Positions 7,475-15,887 are shown, counted from the first letter of the stretch. The stretch: DNA of 29,415 nucleotides from Candidatus Izemoplasmatales bacterium (GCA_041649275.1 JBAZNL010000019.1:1-29415), one strand, 5' to 3'. The notes: generated by a model not told the origin, from the sequence alone. Program-made: numbers and translations.

Positions 7475-8842
7475 CTAGTGGTTGTTGGTGAAATCCTTCA
7501 GCTTCTTGGAGCGCGAAGGATGGCGGAGCTTGCGGAGCGCCTTGGCTTCGATCTGGCGGATGCGCTCGCGCGTCACGCCGAATTCCTTGCCGACCTCCTC
7601 GAGCGTCCGAGTGCGGCCGTCGAGCAGGCCGAAGCGCATGCGGAGGACCTTCTCCTCGCGATCCGTGAGGGTCTCGAGGACGGCGTCGAGCTCGCGCTTC
7701 AGCATCTCCTTGGAGGTGTACTCGTAGGGGGTGAGTGTGTCCGGGTCGGCGATGAAGTCGCCGAGCGAAGAGTCCTCCTCCTCGCCGACCGGGCTCTCGA
7801 GCGAGATCGGTTCCTGCGCGACCTTCTGGATGATCTGGACCTTCTCGACCGAGATCTTCATCTCGGCCGCGACCTCGTCCGGATACGGTTCGCGGCGCAG
7901 CTTCTGGGTGAGCGTGCGCTGGGTGCGCACGAGCTTGTTGATGGTCTCGACCATGTGGACCGGGATCCGGATCGTGCGCGCCTGGTCGGCAATCGCGCGG
8001 GTGATGGCCTGGCGGATCCACCAGGTCGCGTAGGTCGAGAACTTGAAGCCCTTGGTGTGGTCGAACTTGTAGACGGCCTTCATCAGGCCCATGTTGCCTT
8101 CCTGGATCAGGTCGAGGAACTGCATTCCCCGGCCGACGTAGCGCTTCGCGATCGAGACGACGAGGCGGAGATTGGCCTCGACCAGCTTCTTCTCGGAGAA
8201 CTGGCCGCGCTTGTAGAGTTCCTCGACCTCGACGCGTTCCTCGTCGGGAACGGTCTCGCCGGCCTGGACGCGGGCGTCGTAGGCATCCTTCGCCTTGCGG
8301 GCTCGCGAGATCAGGGTGGCGAGTTCGTATTCTTCATCGTTGGAGAGGAGTTCGACGCGGCCGATCTCCTTCAGGTACATGCGGACAGGATCGTCGACCT
8401 TGATCGAGACGCTCGAGTCGTACTGCTTCTCGCGCATCAGTTCCTCTTCGATCTCCTTCGCGTAGTCGACGAAGTCGAGCAGCTCGTCTTCGGAGATGTC
8501 GGCGTCGGAGAGTTCGTCGAGGTCGATGAAGTCGTCCTCCTCCTCGGCGGCTGCGGCCTCCTCGGGAGTCGCCGGGCCTTCGGGCTCGACCTCGTCGAGG
8601 AGTTCTTCCTCGAACGGTTCGTCGGCCGGAATCGCCGCCTCTTCCGTTTCTTCCTCTTCGGGTTCGTCGACGGTTTCCGGAGCGACGGCCTCGGCGTAGA
8701 CGCCCTCTTCCTCGAGCATCATCTGCAGGTCGTCGAAGAGGATCGACTCCTCGGGGGCGTACTTCTTGATGTCGTCGAGGGTGACGTATCCCTGCTTCTC
8801 GTTCAGGGCGATGAGTTTCTTCAGGATGTCGTTCTTTTCCAT
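7475..8842 (-). CDS. rpoD: RNA polymerase primary sigma factor RpoD (SigA)
   Basis: A 455-residue sigma-70. Residues 1-30 (KKLIALNEKQGYVTLDDIKKYAPEE) form region 1.1. Residues about 55-130 are very acidic and low-complexity (Glu/Asp/Ala/Pro). Region 1.2 contains DPVRMYLKEIGRVELL. Region 2 contains NLRLVVSIAKRYVGRGMQFLDLIQEGN and the -10-reading FSTYATWWIRQAITRAI. Region 4.2 has TLEEVGKEFGVTRERIRQIEAKALRKLRHP. The reading frame stays open far upstream inside dnaG, but the ATG at 8842 has a good AGGAAAGGAAG ribosome site and begins region 1.1, so it is chosen. It overlaps the end of dnaG by 22 bases. It directs housekeeping transcription; the promoters in this window fit its specificity. Confidence 0.96.
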   Translation of the reverse strand: MEKNDILKKLIALNEKQGYVTLDDIKKYAPEESILFDDLQMMLEEEGVYAEAVAPETVDEPEEEETEEAAIPADEPFEEELLDEVEPEGPATPEEAAAAEEEDDFIDLDELSDADISEDELLDFVDYAKEIEEELMREKQYDSSVSIKVDDPVRMYLKEIGRVELLSNDEEYELATLISRARKAKDAYDARVQAGETVPDEERVEVEELYKRGQFSEKKLVEANLRLVVSIAKRYVGRGMQFLDLIQEGNMGLMKAVYKFDHTKGFKFSTYATWWIRQAITRAIADQARTIRIPVHMVETINKLVRTQRTLTQKLRREPYPDEVAAEMKISVEKVQIIQKVAQEPISLESPVGEEEDSSLGDFIADPDTLTPYEYTSKEMLKRELDAVLETLTDREEKVLRMRFGLLDGRTRTLEEVGKEFGVTRERIRQIEAKALRKLRHPSRSKKLKDFTNNH

Positions 8843-10608
8843 AGGCTTTCTCTTCCTTTCCTGAGGTTGCGGATTTCTTCGGATTTCGCAAGATACGCGG
8901 GGTCGTCCTTGGCGAGACCCTCGCGCTCCGATTCGAGTTCCTTGATGCGGTCGTCGAAGCCGCGCGACTTGAGCGTCGTGATGCATTCGGCGAGGCCCTT
9001 CTCGGAATACTCGAGCTTCGCGACGATGATCGCGTCGAACTCGCGGCGGCGGTCGTTCGTCATGCGGCGGCCGATCTCGGCGACGAGGTCGGCGCCCGGA
9101 TGGACCTCGAGGATGTCCTGCACTTCGAGCAGGACGACCTTGAGGAAGTCGTCGCGGACGAAATACGGCGTGAGTTCGGCTTCGATCCGGTTGCGGTACT
9201 GGACGTTCTGGAAATAGTAGTTCATCAGGTACACTTCGGCCGTGTAGTTGCGGTCGAGCCGGGCGACGCCGCCGGTCTTCCCGCGTTCGGCCGCCCGGGT
9301 GAGCTTCAGGTTCTTCGTGAAGCCGTAGGCGCGGAAGTCGGACATCAGGGTCTCGACGTCGATCTTCAGGTCGGCCGCGAGCTTCTCGACGAAGGTGCGG
9401 ATCAATGTCCCCGAGTTTTCCCGGATGAGCCAGTCGAAGAGGTCGAGCTTGACCTTCTCGACCGCCGCCGGACGGCGGAGGTCGGCGTGGCGCACGAGAC
9501 GCTGGTAGGCGAACTCGTACTTGTCGGCCTGGTTCTCCTCGACGTACGCGCGGTACTTCGCCGGCGAATACTTGCGGCAGTACTCGTCGGGGTCGAGTCC
9601 TTCGGGAAGCAGGAGGATCGTGACTTCGAGCTTCGCCTCCTCGAGGATCGGGATCGCCTTGCCCATCGCCTCGAAGCCCGGGGCGTCGCCGTCGTAGCAG
9701 AGCACGACCTTGTCGGCGTAGCGCTTGAGGAGGTTCGCCTGGGCCGGCGTGAGCGCGGTGCCCATCGAGGCGACCGCCTCGCGGACGCCGGCGTTCACGG
9801 AGGCGATGACGTCCATGAAGCCCTCGTAGAGGAAGACCCGCTTCGCCGTCTTGATCGCCGGCTGGGCGCGGTCGAGGTTGTAGACCGTCTCGCCCTTCGT
9901 GAAAATCTCGGTGAACGGGCTGTTCACGTACTTCGGCTCGTTCTCCGCCTTCCGGTAGAGCCGGCCGGAGAAGGCGACGACCTTGCCGTACTCGTTCCTG
10001 ATCGGGAACATCACGCGGTTGCGGAAGAGGTCGTAGTAGTTGCCTTCGGCGTTCTTCTTGATCAGCCCGATCTGAAGCATGTCGAGCTCCTGGTACCGCC
10101 CCTTCAGGTTGCGGTAGAGCTGGTCGGCCGCATCGGGGGCGAAGCCGAGTTCGAACTGCTGGATCGTGCGGAGGTCGAGGCCGCGGTTCAGGAGATACTC
10201 GAGCGCGGGCTTGCCTTCGGCCGAGTTTGTGAGCGCGAGCGCGTAGAAGTCGGTGGCCGTCGAGTTGATCTCGTAATAACGCTGAAACGACTCGTCCGGG
10301 CCGTATTTCCGGTCGAGTTCCAGCGGGATGCCGTGGCGGTCGGCGAGTTCCTTCATCGCCTCCGGCCAGGTGATGTTCTTGTACTTCTGCAGGAAGGCGG
10401 CGGCGTTGCCCTTCTCGCCGCATCCGAAGCAGTGGAAGATGTGCTTCTCGGGAGAGACGAAGAAGGACGGGGTCTTCTCGGAGTGGAACGGGCAGAGGCC
10501 CTTGTAGTTCTTGCCGGCGGGCTGGAGCTTCACGTACTCGCCGACGACGTCGACGATATCGACCGCGTTCATGATCGCGTCGATCGACTGCTGGCTGATG
10601 GGAGCCAT
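8821..10608 (-). CDS. dnaG: DNA primase
   Basis: A 595-residue primase that synthesises RNA primers at the replication fork. The N-terminal CHC2 zinc domain has Cys39/His42 (CPFH) and Cys60/Cys63 (CFGC). The catalytic core contains the GRLYRKAENEPKYVNSP segment and the Toprim motifs FLYEGFMDVIAS (about 260) and VVLCYDGDAPG (about 305). The C-terminal helicase-interaction region is divergent, as is usual. The start at 10608 has a strong GGAGGAGGTGG ribosome site. It lies 34 bases downstream of glyQS and overlaps rpoD by 22 bases, re-creating the macromolecular synthesis operon, here preceded by glyQS and recO as in Bacillus. Confidence 0.96.
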   Translation of the reverse strand: MAPISQQSIDAIMNAVDIVDVVGEYVKLQPAGKNYKGLCPFHSEKTPSFFVSPEKHIFHCFGCGEKGNAAAFLQKYKNITWPEAMKELADRHGIPLELDRKYGPDESFQRYYEINSTATDFYALALTNSAEGKPALEYLLNRGLDLRTIQQFELGFAPDAADQLYRNLKGRYQELDMLQIGLIKKNAEGNYYDLFRNRVMFPIRNEYGKVVAFSGRLYRKAENEPKYVNSPFTEIFTKGETVYNLDRAQPAIKTAKRVFLYEGFMDVIASVNAGVREAVASMGTALTPAQANLLKRYADKVVLCYDGDAPGFEAMGKAIPILEEAKLEVTILLLPEGLDPDEYCRKYSPAKYRAYVEENQADKYEFAYQRLVRHADLRRPAAVEKVKLDLFDWLIRENSGTLIRTFVEKLAADLKIDVETLMSDFRAYGFTKNLKLTRAAERGKTGGVARLDRNYTAEVYLMNYYFQNVQYRNRIEAELTPYFVRDDFLKVVLLEVQDILEVHPGADLVAEIGRRMTNDRRREFDAIIVAKLEYSEKGLAECITTLKSRGFDDRIKELESEREGLAKDDPAYLAKSEEIRNLRKGRESLWKRTTS

Positions 10609-10642
10609 GGAACCACCTCCTCCGACAAGATTCGATCCGGGT

Positions 10643-12019
10643 TCAGTTCAGATGCGCTTCGAGCCAGGCGGTCAGTTCGACCACCGGCACCTTGACCTGG
10701 GTCATGGCGTCGCGGTCGCGGACCGTGACGGTGCCGACGGTGAGCGTCTCCTCGTCGATCGTGACGCAGTACGGGGTGCCGATCGCGTCCTGGCGGCGGT
10801 AGCGCTTGCCGATGTTGCCGGCGTCGTCGTACTGGGTCGAAAACTTCTTCACGAGCATGGCGTAGATCTCGTTCGCCTTCTCGACGTGGAACTTCTTCAT
10901 GAGCGGAAGCACGGCGACCTTCACCGGCGCGAGCTTCGGCGAGAGTCTGAGGACGATGCGCGACTCGGTCGTGCCTTCGACCGGCTCCTCGTCGTAGGCG
11001 TCGCAGAGCGCCGCCATCACGAGGCGTTCGACGCCGAGCGAGGGTTCGACGCAGTACGGGACGTACTTCTCGTTGGTCTCTGGATCGAGGTATTCGAGGC
11101 TTTCGCCGGAATGGGTCATGTGCGCCTTGAGGTCGTAGTCGGTGCGGGAGGCGATGCCCCACAGTTCGTCGAAGCCCCACGGGAAGTTGTAGTGGACGTC
11201 GGTCGTGGCGTTCGAGTAGAACGAGAGCTTCTCCTTCGGATGGTCGTAGAGGCGGATGTTCTCCTCCTTGAGTCCGAGCGACTTGAGGAAGTCGACGGCG
11301 AACTTCTTCCAGTATGCGAACCATTCGAGTTCGGTGCCGGGCTTCACGAAGAACTCCAGTTCCATCTGTTCGAACTCGCGGGTCCGGAAGACGAAGTTGC
11401 CGGGGGTGATCTCGTTGCGGAAGGACTTCCCGATCTGGCCGATCCCGAACGGGATCTTCCGGCGGGAGGCGCGCTGGACGTTCTTGAAGTTCAGGAAGAT
11501 CCCCTGGGCCGTCTCCGGCCGCAGGTAGATCGTCGACTTGGCGTCCTCGACGACCCCCTGGAAGGTCTTGAACATGAGGTTGAACTCGCGGATCTCGGTG
11601 TAGTCGACGGCGCCGCAGACCGGGCACTTGATCTTGTGTTCGACGATGTAGTCGTACATCGTCTTCTTGTCCCAGCCGTCGGCGTCGACGGCGCCCTTGG
11701 TGAAGGCCTCGATCAGCTTGTCGGCGCGGTGGCGCGACTTGCACGACTTGCAGTCCATGAGCGGATCCTGGAACGACTTCAAATGTCCGGAGGCCACCCA
11801 GGTCTCCGGATTCAGGATGATCGACGAGTCGAGTCCGACGTTGTAGGGGTTCTGCGAGACGAACGCCTCCCACCACGCCTTCTTGACGTTGTTCTTCAGT
11901 TCGACGCCGAGGGGACCGTAATCCCAGGTGTTGGCGAGACCGCCGTAGATTTCCGAACCCTGGAAGACGAATCCGTACTGCTTGGCGTAGGTGACGAGCT
12001 GGTCGAGCGTGATCCTCAT
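10643..12019 (-). CDS. glyQS: Glycyl-tRNA synthetase, single-chain homodimer type
   Basis: A 458-residue class II synthetase that charges tRNA-Gly. Motifs: an N-terminal GFVFQGSEIYGGLANTWDYGPLG substrate region (about 16-38), a zinc-type CPVCGAVDYTEIREFNLMFKT insertion (about 136), motif 2 in FRNEITPGNFVFRTREFEQMELEFF (about 219-243), and motif 3 near EPSLGVERLVMA, followed by a C-terminal anticodon-binding domain. It is the alpha2 GlyQS type found in Mollicutes, some Bacillota, archaea and eukaryotes, not the GlyQ/GlyS alpha2beta2 type of Bacillus. The ATG follows a GGGAGGAAGG ribosome site. It begins the operon glyQS-dnaG-rpoD-trmK-nif3. The leader is short and holds no T-box. Confidence 0.95.
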   Translation of the reverse strand: MRITLDQLVTYAKQYGFVFQGSEIYGGLANTWDYGPLGVELKNNVKKAWWEAFVSQNPYNVGLDSSIILNPETWVASGHLKSFQDPLMDCKSCKSRHRADKLIEAFTKGAVDADGWDKKTMYDYIVEHKIKCPVCGAVDYTEIREFNLMFKTFQGVVEDAKSTIYLRPETAQGIFLNFKNVQRASRRKIPFGIGQIGKSFRNEITPGNFVFRTREFEQMELEFFVKPGTELEWFAYWKKFAVDFLKSLGLKEENIRLYDHPKEKLSFYSNATTDVHYNFPWGFDELWGIASRTDYDLKAHMTHSGESLEYLDPETNEKYVPYCVEPSLGVERLVMAALCDAYDEEPVEGTTESRIVLRLSPKLAPVKVAVLPLMKKFHVEKANEIYAMLVKKFSTQYDDAGNIGKRYRRQDAIGTPYCVTIDEETLTVGTVTVRDRDAMTQVKVPVVELTAWLEAHLN

Positions 12020-12058
12020 GGTGTCCTTCCTCCCAAAACCGCATAATGACTCATAATA

Positions 12059-12086
12059 ATTATATATTCAAAATACGTAAAGTCAA
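12059..12086 (-). promoter_or_regulatory. Promoter of the glyQS-dnaG-rpoD-trmK-nif3 operon
   Basis: Minus strand: -35 TTGACT (12081-12086), a 16-base spacer and a perfect -10 TATAAT (12059-12064), in an AT-rich patch about 40 bases before the glyQS ATG. Confidence 0.8.
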
Positions 12087-12117
12087 GGCGTTATCGGAAA
12101 GCCGGCGGTGAAACGGC

Positions 12118-12133
12118 CGCCCGCATCCGGGCG
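12118..12133 (-). terminator. Possible weak terminator or hairpin after recO
   Basis: CGCCCG pairs with CGGGCG across a four-base loop, 22 bases past the recO stop. No proper T run follows on the minus strand, so termination here is uncertain. Confidence 0.3.
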
Positions 12134-12154
12134 AAACAAAACCGGATCGTCGGG

Positions 12155-12871
12155 TCAGTACCCGAGCAATCCGGACAGGACGGAACGCGATTTGGAGCGG
12201 AAGTTGAGATGGTAGGCGTACCAGTCGTCGAGGACGCGGCGGATCTCCGCGGTCACCGCTTCCGACGGATGGTCCGCGAGCGGTTCCCGGAGGTCGAACA
12301 GGTACAGCGTCCGGAGCCAGCGGAAGGCTTCGTCGGACGCCGCCGGTCCCTCGGCGTGGTCGGGACATGCCAGTCCGCCGGACCGGACCCGGAAGGTGAG
12401 CCCGTCGGTCCGCCCGCAGGCGGCGCAGGCGGAGAACGCCGGGGCGACGCCGAGCAGGTGGAGGTACTTGAGTTCGAGCATGTGCAGGTAGTCGAGGTAA
12501 TGGTCGTCGGCCGCGAGCCGCGCCATGATCTTCTTCACGAAGGCGAAGAACTTGGCGTGGTCGTAGTCGCCTTCCCCGAATCCGTGCACGAGCTCGGCGA
12601 GATGCTGGGCGCAGGTGAGGCGGACGAGGTCGGCTTTGATCGCCGGATAGCCGTCGGCGAGGTCGGCGTCGGTGACCGTCAGGATCTCCTTCCCGACCGC
12701 ATGGAAGACCACCAGGTTCAGGTTCTCGGAAGCGGACAGGTAAGGGGAGCCGAGTTTCTTCGCGCCGTGGACGAGAAGCGACTTCATCCCCTCGGCGGTG
12801 TAGACGTGGAGGATCTTGCTCGATTCCTTGAACGGGATCTGCTTCAGGATCAGGGCTTCGAACGAGGCCAT
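12155..12871 (-). CDS. recO: DNA repair protein RecO
   Basis: A 238-residue RecO. The N-terminal OB fold includes EALILKQIPFKESSKILHVYT (about 5-25) and the KSLLVHGAKKLGSPYLSASE segment (about 30-49). The C-terminal helical domain has a zinc-binding set: CAACG near 148 and CPDH near 169, with the last ligand His instead of the more usual Cys. RecO works with RecF and RecR to load RecA on SSB-coated single-stranded DNA during gap repair. It starts 4 bases after the era stop and is the last gene of the phoH-ybeY-cdd-era-recO operon, the same era-recO order as in Bacillus. Confidence 0.93.
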   Translation of the reverse strand: MASFEALILKQIPFKESSKILHVYTAEGMKSLLVHGAKKLGSPYLSASENLNLVVFHAVGKEILTVTDADLADGYPAIKADLVRLTCAQHLAELVHGFGEGDYDHAKFFAFVKKIMARLAADDHYLDYLHMLELKYLHLLGVAPAFSACAACGRTDGLTFRVRSGGLACPDHAEGPAASDEAFRWLRTLYLFDLREPLADHPSEAVTAEIRRVLDDWYAYHLNFRSKSRSVLSGLLGY

Positions 12872-12875
12872 CCGC

Positions 12876-13775
12876 TCACCCCTTTTCGGGTTTGTATCCG
12901 TAGTTCTTGAGATAGTATTCGCGGTTGCGCCAGTCGGGTTCGACCTTCACGAAAAGTTCGAGGAAGACCTTCGTGCCGAGCAGTTCCTCGATGTCGAGGC
13001 GGGCGAGGGTGCCGATCTTCTTCAGCATCTCCCCCCGGTTTCCGATGATGATCGCCTTCTGGCCGGGACGCTCGACGACGATCGAGGCGTGGATTCCCAT
13101 GGTAGTCTTGACGCCGTTCATCTTCATCTGGTCGACGACGACCATGACGGCGTGCGGGATCTCCTCGCTGGTGAGTTCGAGGATCTTCTCGCGGATCAGT
13201 TCGCCGACGAGGAACGATTCGGGACGGTCGGTGACCGACCCCTGCGGATAGAACCGCGGGCCTTCCTCGAAGGTCGCCTTGATGTCGTCGACGAGGGCTT
13301 CGACGTTCTGGCCGGTCAGCGCCGAGACGCCGTACGCACCCTTGAATTCGAAGGCGGCCTTGTACGCGTCGGCGGCGGTCTGGAGCCGCTTCCAGTCCTT
13401 GATCGCGTCGATCTTGTTGATGATCAGGAAAACGGGCGTTTTCGCGCTTTTTAGGTTTTTCAGAATCTCGATGTTCTCATGCTTGACGTCATCGTAGGCG
13501 TTCACCATGAAGAGCACGAGATCGACCGAACGGACCGTGTTCACGGCGGCCGTCGTCATGTACTCGCCGAGCTTCGTCTGACCGTGGTGGATGCCGGGGG
13601 TGTCGATGAAGACGATCTGCGACTCGTTGTCCTCGTAGATGCCGGTGATGAGGTCGCGGGTCGTCTGCGGCTTGTTCGAGACGATCGCCACCTTGCGTCC
13701 GAGGACGGTGTTGAGGAACGTCGACTTGCCGACGTTCGGTTCGCCGATGATCGTGACGAAACCGGATCGGAACAT
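12876..13775 (-). CDS. era: GTPase Era
   Basis: A 299-residue Era, the normal length. The GTPase domain shows G1 GEPNVGKST (11-19), a G2 region KPQTTRDLITGI, G3 DTPG (58-61) and G4 NKID (120-123). The C-terminal KH domain contains the IIIGNRGEMLKKIG RNA-binding turn and ends YYLKNYGYKPEKG. Era binds the 3' end of 16S rRNA and acts in late maturation of the 30S subunit. The frame extends upstream, but the ATG at 13775 overlaps the cdd stop by one base (TGATG) and gives the standard N-terminus. Neighbouring ybeY is also an rRNA-maturation factor, so function and context agree. Confidence 0.96.
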   Translation of the reverse strand: MFRSGFVTIIGEPNVGKSTFLNTVLGRKVAIVSNKPQTTRDLITGIYEDNESQIVFIDTPGIHHGQTKLGEYMTTAAVNTVRSVDLVLFMVNAYDDVKHENIEILKNLKSAKTPVFLIINKIDAIKDWKRLQTAADAYKAAFEFKGAYGVSALTGQNVEALVDDIKATFEEGPRFYPQGSVTDRPESFLVGELIREKILELTSEEIPHAVMVVVDQMKMNGVKTTMGIHASIVVERPGQKAIIIGNRGEMLKKIGTLARLDIEELLGTKVFLELFVKVEPDWRNREYYLKNYGYKPEKG

Positions 13776-14167
13776 CAGAGGTCGCCCTCGGTGAAGGCCG
13801 CGGGAAGCAGGTCGGCGTTCCGGAATTCCTTGAGTTCGCCCTTGTTGTTGGCGAGCACGACCTGGGCGTCGTCCTCCATCAGTTCGCGCAGCACCTGGCG
13901 GCAGGAGCCGCACGGCGAGACGAAATACGGATGGTCGGTGTAGACCAGGATGCGGCGGATGTCCGCCTTCCGGACGCCCTGGGAATAAGCGGCGTAGATG
14001 GCGCTCCGTTCGGCGCAGTTGCTGAGGCCGTAGGCCGCGTTCTCGATGTTCACGCCTTTGAAAAGGGTGCCGTCCTTGAGTTCGAGGACGGCCGAGACGG
14101 CGAATTTCGAGTAGGGCGAATAGCTGTTCTTGATGTTGTCGCGGGCGATCTGGTAGAGTTTGTCCAT
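13775..14167 (-). CDS. cdd: Cytidine deaminase
   Basis: A 130-residue tetrameric-type cytidine deaminase: SYSPYSKFAVSAVL at the N-terminus, the zinc/catalytic motif NCAERSAIY (catalytic Glu) and the second zinc motif SPCGSCRQVL. It converts cytidine and deoxycytidine to uridine and deoxyuridine in pyrimidine salvage. An earlier in-frame GTG at 14194 exists inside ybeY, but the ATG at 14167 has a proper GAGGAGGAAC ribosome site, lies 5 bases past the ybeY stop and gives the family-standard MDKLYQIAR start. In Bacillus dgkA lies between ybeY and cdd; here it is absent. Confidence 0.94.
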   Translation of the reverse strand: MDKLYQIARDNIKNSYSPYSKFAVSAVLELKDGTLFKGVNIENAAYGLSNCAERSAIYAAYSQGVRKADIRRILVYTDHPYFVSPCGSCRQVLRELMEDDAQVVLANNKGELKEFRNADLLPAAFTEGDL

Positions 14168-14172
14168 ACGAG

Positions 14173-14607
14173 TCAGTTCCTCCTCAGTCCGCACGCCTGG
14201 AGGATCGTCTCCTGGAGCGCGAACATCGTTTTTTCGTCTTCCGGCGTCATGTGGTCGTAGCCGGTGCAGTGCAGAAAACCGTGGACGGCGAGGAAGCCGA
14301 GCTCGCGCGTGAACGGGTGTCCGAAGGATTCGGCCTGTTCCTTCGCGCGCGGCACGGAGATGAAGACGTCGCCGAGTTCGGTTCCGCCGTCCTGGTTGTC
14401 GAAGCTGATCACGTCGGTGACGCGATCGATCTTGCGGTATTCGGCGTTGATCCGGCGGATCTCCTCGTCGTCGACGAGGATGATCGAGATGATCCTCCTG
14501 CCATGCAGGCGGAGCGTCTTATACGCCTGCTTCAGCGCCGTCTCGATCGTCGGGAGATAGAGGGCGTCCTGGTCGTCGAACTGGTTCACGAAGTTAATCC
14601 TGAGCAT
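14173..14607 (-). CDS. ybeY: Endoribonuclease YbeY (rRNA maturation)
   Basis: A 144-residue protein with the zinc motif HGFLHCTGYDH (H-x3-H-x5-H) near residue 113 and the upstream block VTDVISFDNQDGGTELGDVFIS. YbeY is a single-strand endoribonuclease involved in 16S rRNA 3'-end processing and ribosome quality control; it acts with Era, which is encoded two genes downstream. The ATG at 14607 overlaps phoH by 14 bases. It is part of the phoH-ybeY-cdd-era-recO operon. Confidence 0.94.
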   Translation of the reverse strand: MLRINFVNQFDDQDALYLPTIETALKQAYKTLRLHGRRIISIILVDDEEIRRINAEYRKIDRVTDVISFDNQDGGTELGDVFISVPRAKEQAESFGHPFTRELGFLAVHGFLHCTGYDHMTPEDEKTMFALQETILQACGLRRN

Positions 14608-15562
14608 GTTCGAACCTCTCGAGGATGGTCTGGACGAGCGGATGGCGGACGACGTCGATCTTGTCGAAGAGCTGGATCGCGATCCCGGGGACGTCGCCGA
14701 GGATCCGCGCCGCCTTGACGAGGCCCGGTTCGACGTGCTTGGGCAGGTCGCTCTGGGTGACGTCGCCGGTGACGATCATCTTCGAACCGAAGCCGAGGCG
14801 GGTGAGGAAGAGCTTCATCTGGTTGGCGGTCGTGTTCTGCGCCTCGTCGAGGATCACGTAGGCGTTCTCGAGCGTACGGCCGCGCATGTAGGCGAGCGGC
14901 GCGATCTCGATCGTGCCCTGCTCGATCATCGTCTGCGCGGTCTTGACGCCGAGCACTTCGTTGAGGGCGTCGTAGAGCGGTCGGAGGTATGGGTCGACCT
15001 TCTCCTTCATGTCGCCGGGCAGGAAGCCGAGGTTCTCGCCGGCTTCGACGGCGGGACGGGTGAGGATGATCTGCTTGACGTCGCCGTCGCGCAGCTTCCT
15101 GATCCCGACGAGGACGGCGAGGTAGGTCTTGCCGGTGCCGGCGGGACCGATGCCGAGGACGACGTCGTTCTTCTCGATCGCCTCGAGGTACTTCTTCTGG
15201 TTCAGGGTCTTGGCGTAGATCGGCTTGCCGGCGTAGTTCTTGATGATCTCGCGGCGGTTCAGGAAGAGGTCGTGGATCTCGTCGTCGGAGACCGTCGGGA
15301 GGAGGTTTTTGAGATAGATGACATCGCGTTCGTTGAAGAAGACGTTGCGATGCGCGAGCGTCTTCAGGATCGCGAGCATGCGGGTGAGTTCGGCGATCGC
15401 GGCCTCGTCGTGCGTGTCCGCCAGAATCTGGTTGTTCCCGGCGTACATCTCGAACTTGTACAGGCTTGAGAGCAGTTTCAGGTACTTGTCGTTCGTGCCC
15501 AAAATGCGGACCATTTCGGATACCGTCGACAGATTCAGGTCAAGTCTGGTCAAGTCGGTCAT
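14594..15562 (-). CDS. phoH: PhoH family ATPase
   Basis: A 322-residue PhoH-like protein. The N-terminal region (TRLDLNLSTVSEMVRILGTNDKYLKLL) resembles PhoL-type RNA-binding segments. The ATPase domain shows Walker A GPAGTGKTYLA (about 147), the LTRPAVEAGENLGFLPGDM block, Walker B YVILDEAQNTT and the VTGDVTQSDLP sensor motif. The biochemical role is not settled; its link with YbeY suggests RNA metabolism. An earlier ATG at 15589 overlaps the expected transcription start and has no ribosome site, whereas the ATG at 15562 has a GAAGGAGTGG site, so that one is chosen. It is the first gene of its operon and overlaps ybeY by 14 bases. Confidence 0.94.
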   Translation of the reverse strand: MTDLTRLDLNLSTVSEMVRILGTNDKYLKLLSSLYKFEMYAGNNQILADTHDEAAIAELTRMLAILKTLAHRNVFFNERDVIYLKNLLPTVSDDEIHDLFLNRREIIKNYAGKPIYAKTLNQKKYLEAIEKNDVVLGIGPAGTGKTYLAVLVGIRKLRDGDVKQIILTRPAVEAGENLGFLPGDMKEKVDPYLRPLYDALNEVLGVKTAQTMIEQGTIEIAPLAYMRGRTLENAYVILDEAQNTTANQMKLFLTRLGFGSKMIVTGDVTQSDLPKHVEPGLVKAARILGDVPGIAIQLFDKIDVVRHPLVQTILERFEHAQD

Positions 15563-15594
15563 CGATCGCACCACTCCTTCGTCTTTCATTGATT

Positions 15595-15603
15595 ATTATA
15601 ACA
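15595..15603 (-). promoter_or_regulatory. Extended -10 promoter of the phoH operon
   Basis: The minus strand reads TGTTATAAT. The predicted transcript start falls near 15588, which rules out the ATG at 15589 and supports 15562. The -35 is weak (TTGATC would need a 20-base spacer). Confidence 0.65.
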
Positions 15604-15644
15604 TAATACGCGGGATTGCCGATCAAGTCGCGGTTTTTCGAGGG

Positions 15645-15673
15645 AAAAAAAGCACTTCTCGAGGAAGTGCTTT
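15645..15673 (-). terminator. Rho-independent terminator of rpsU
   Basis: AAGCACTT pairs with AAGTGCTT across a short loop and is followed by a run of seven T on the minus strand, 7 bases after the rpsU stop. It separates rpsU from the phoH operon. Confidence 0.88.
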
Positions 15674-15679
15674 CTGGAT

Positions 15680-15853
15680 TCAGCCTTTACGCGTCTTGTT
15701 CTCTTTCGCCTTCAGCTTCTTGGAGACGCTCGGTTTCAGGTAGTACTCGCGTTTCCTCGCTTCAGCAAGGGTTCCGGCACGGGAGACGTCACGCTTGAAG
15801 CGGCGCAGCGCGTCTTCGATGGACTCGTTTTCTCTAACGACCGTTTTTGCCAT
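15680..15853 (-). CDS. rpsU: 30S ribosomal protein S21
   Basis: A 57-residue basic protein: MAKTVVRENESIEDALRRF at the start, then the family motif RDVSRAGTLAEARKREYYLKP and a Lys/Arg-rich tail. This is the standard length for S21, a small-subunit protein near the anti-Shine-Dalgarno end of 16S rRNA. The ATG follows an AAGGGGTGA ribosome site. It has a strong promoter and its own terminator, so it is monocistronic; the yqeY gene that follows rpsU in Bacillus is missing. Its position between mtaB and phoH matches the Bacillus order. Confidence 0.96.
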   Translation of the reverse strand: MAKTVVRENESIEDALRRFKRDVSRAGTLAEARKREYYLKPSVSKKLKAKENKTRKG

Positions 15854-15887
15854 GTGCTTTCACCCCTTTTCTTTTTTACCACTTAGG

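Noticed and set aside
7154..9217. A 687-codon plus-strand frame antisense to trmK and rpoD
   Set aside because: It is the antisense of conserved genes, with no ribosome site and an Asp/Glu/Leu/Arg-biased composition typical of shadow frames in GC-rich DNA.
7475..10423. Reading rpoD as a 982-residue protein
   Set aside because: The upstream part is an out-of-frame reading of dnaG. The ATG at 8842 has a good ribosome site and begins sigma region 1.1.
12020..12154. A T-box riboswitch upstream of glyQS
   Set aside because: The promoter lies only about 40 bases before the start codon, leaving no room for T-box structure, and no T-box core sequence is seen.
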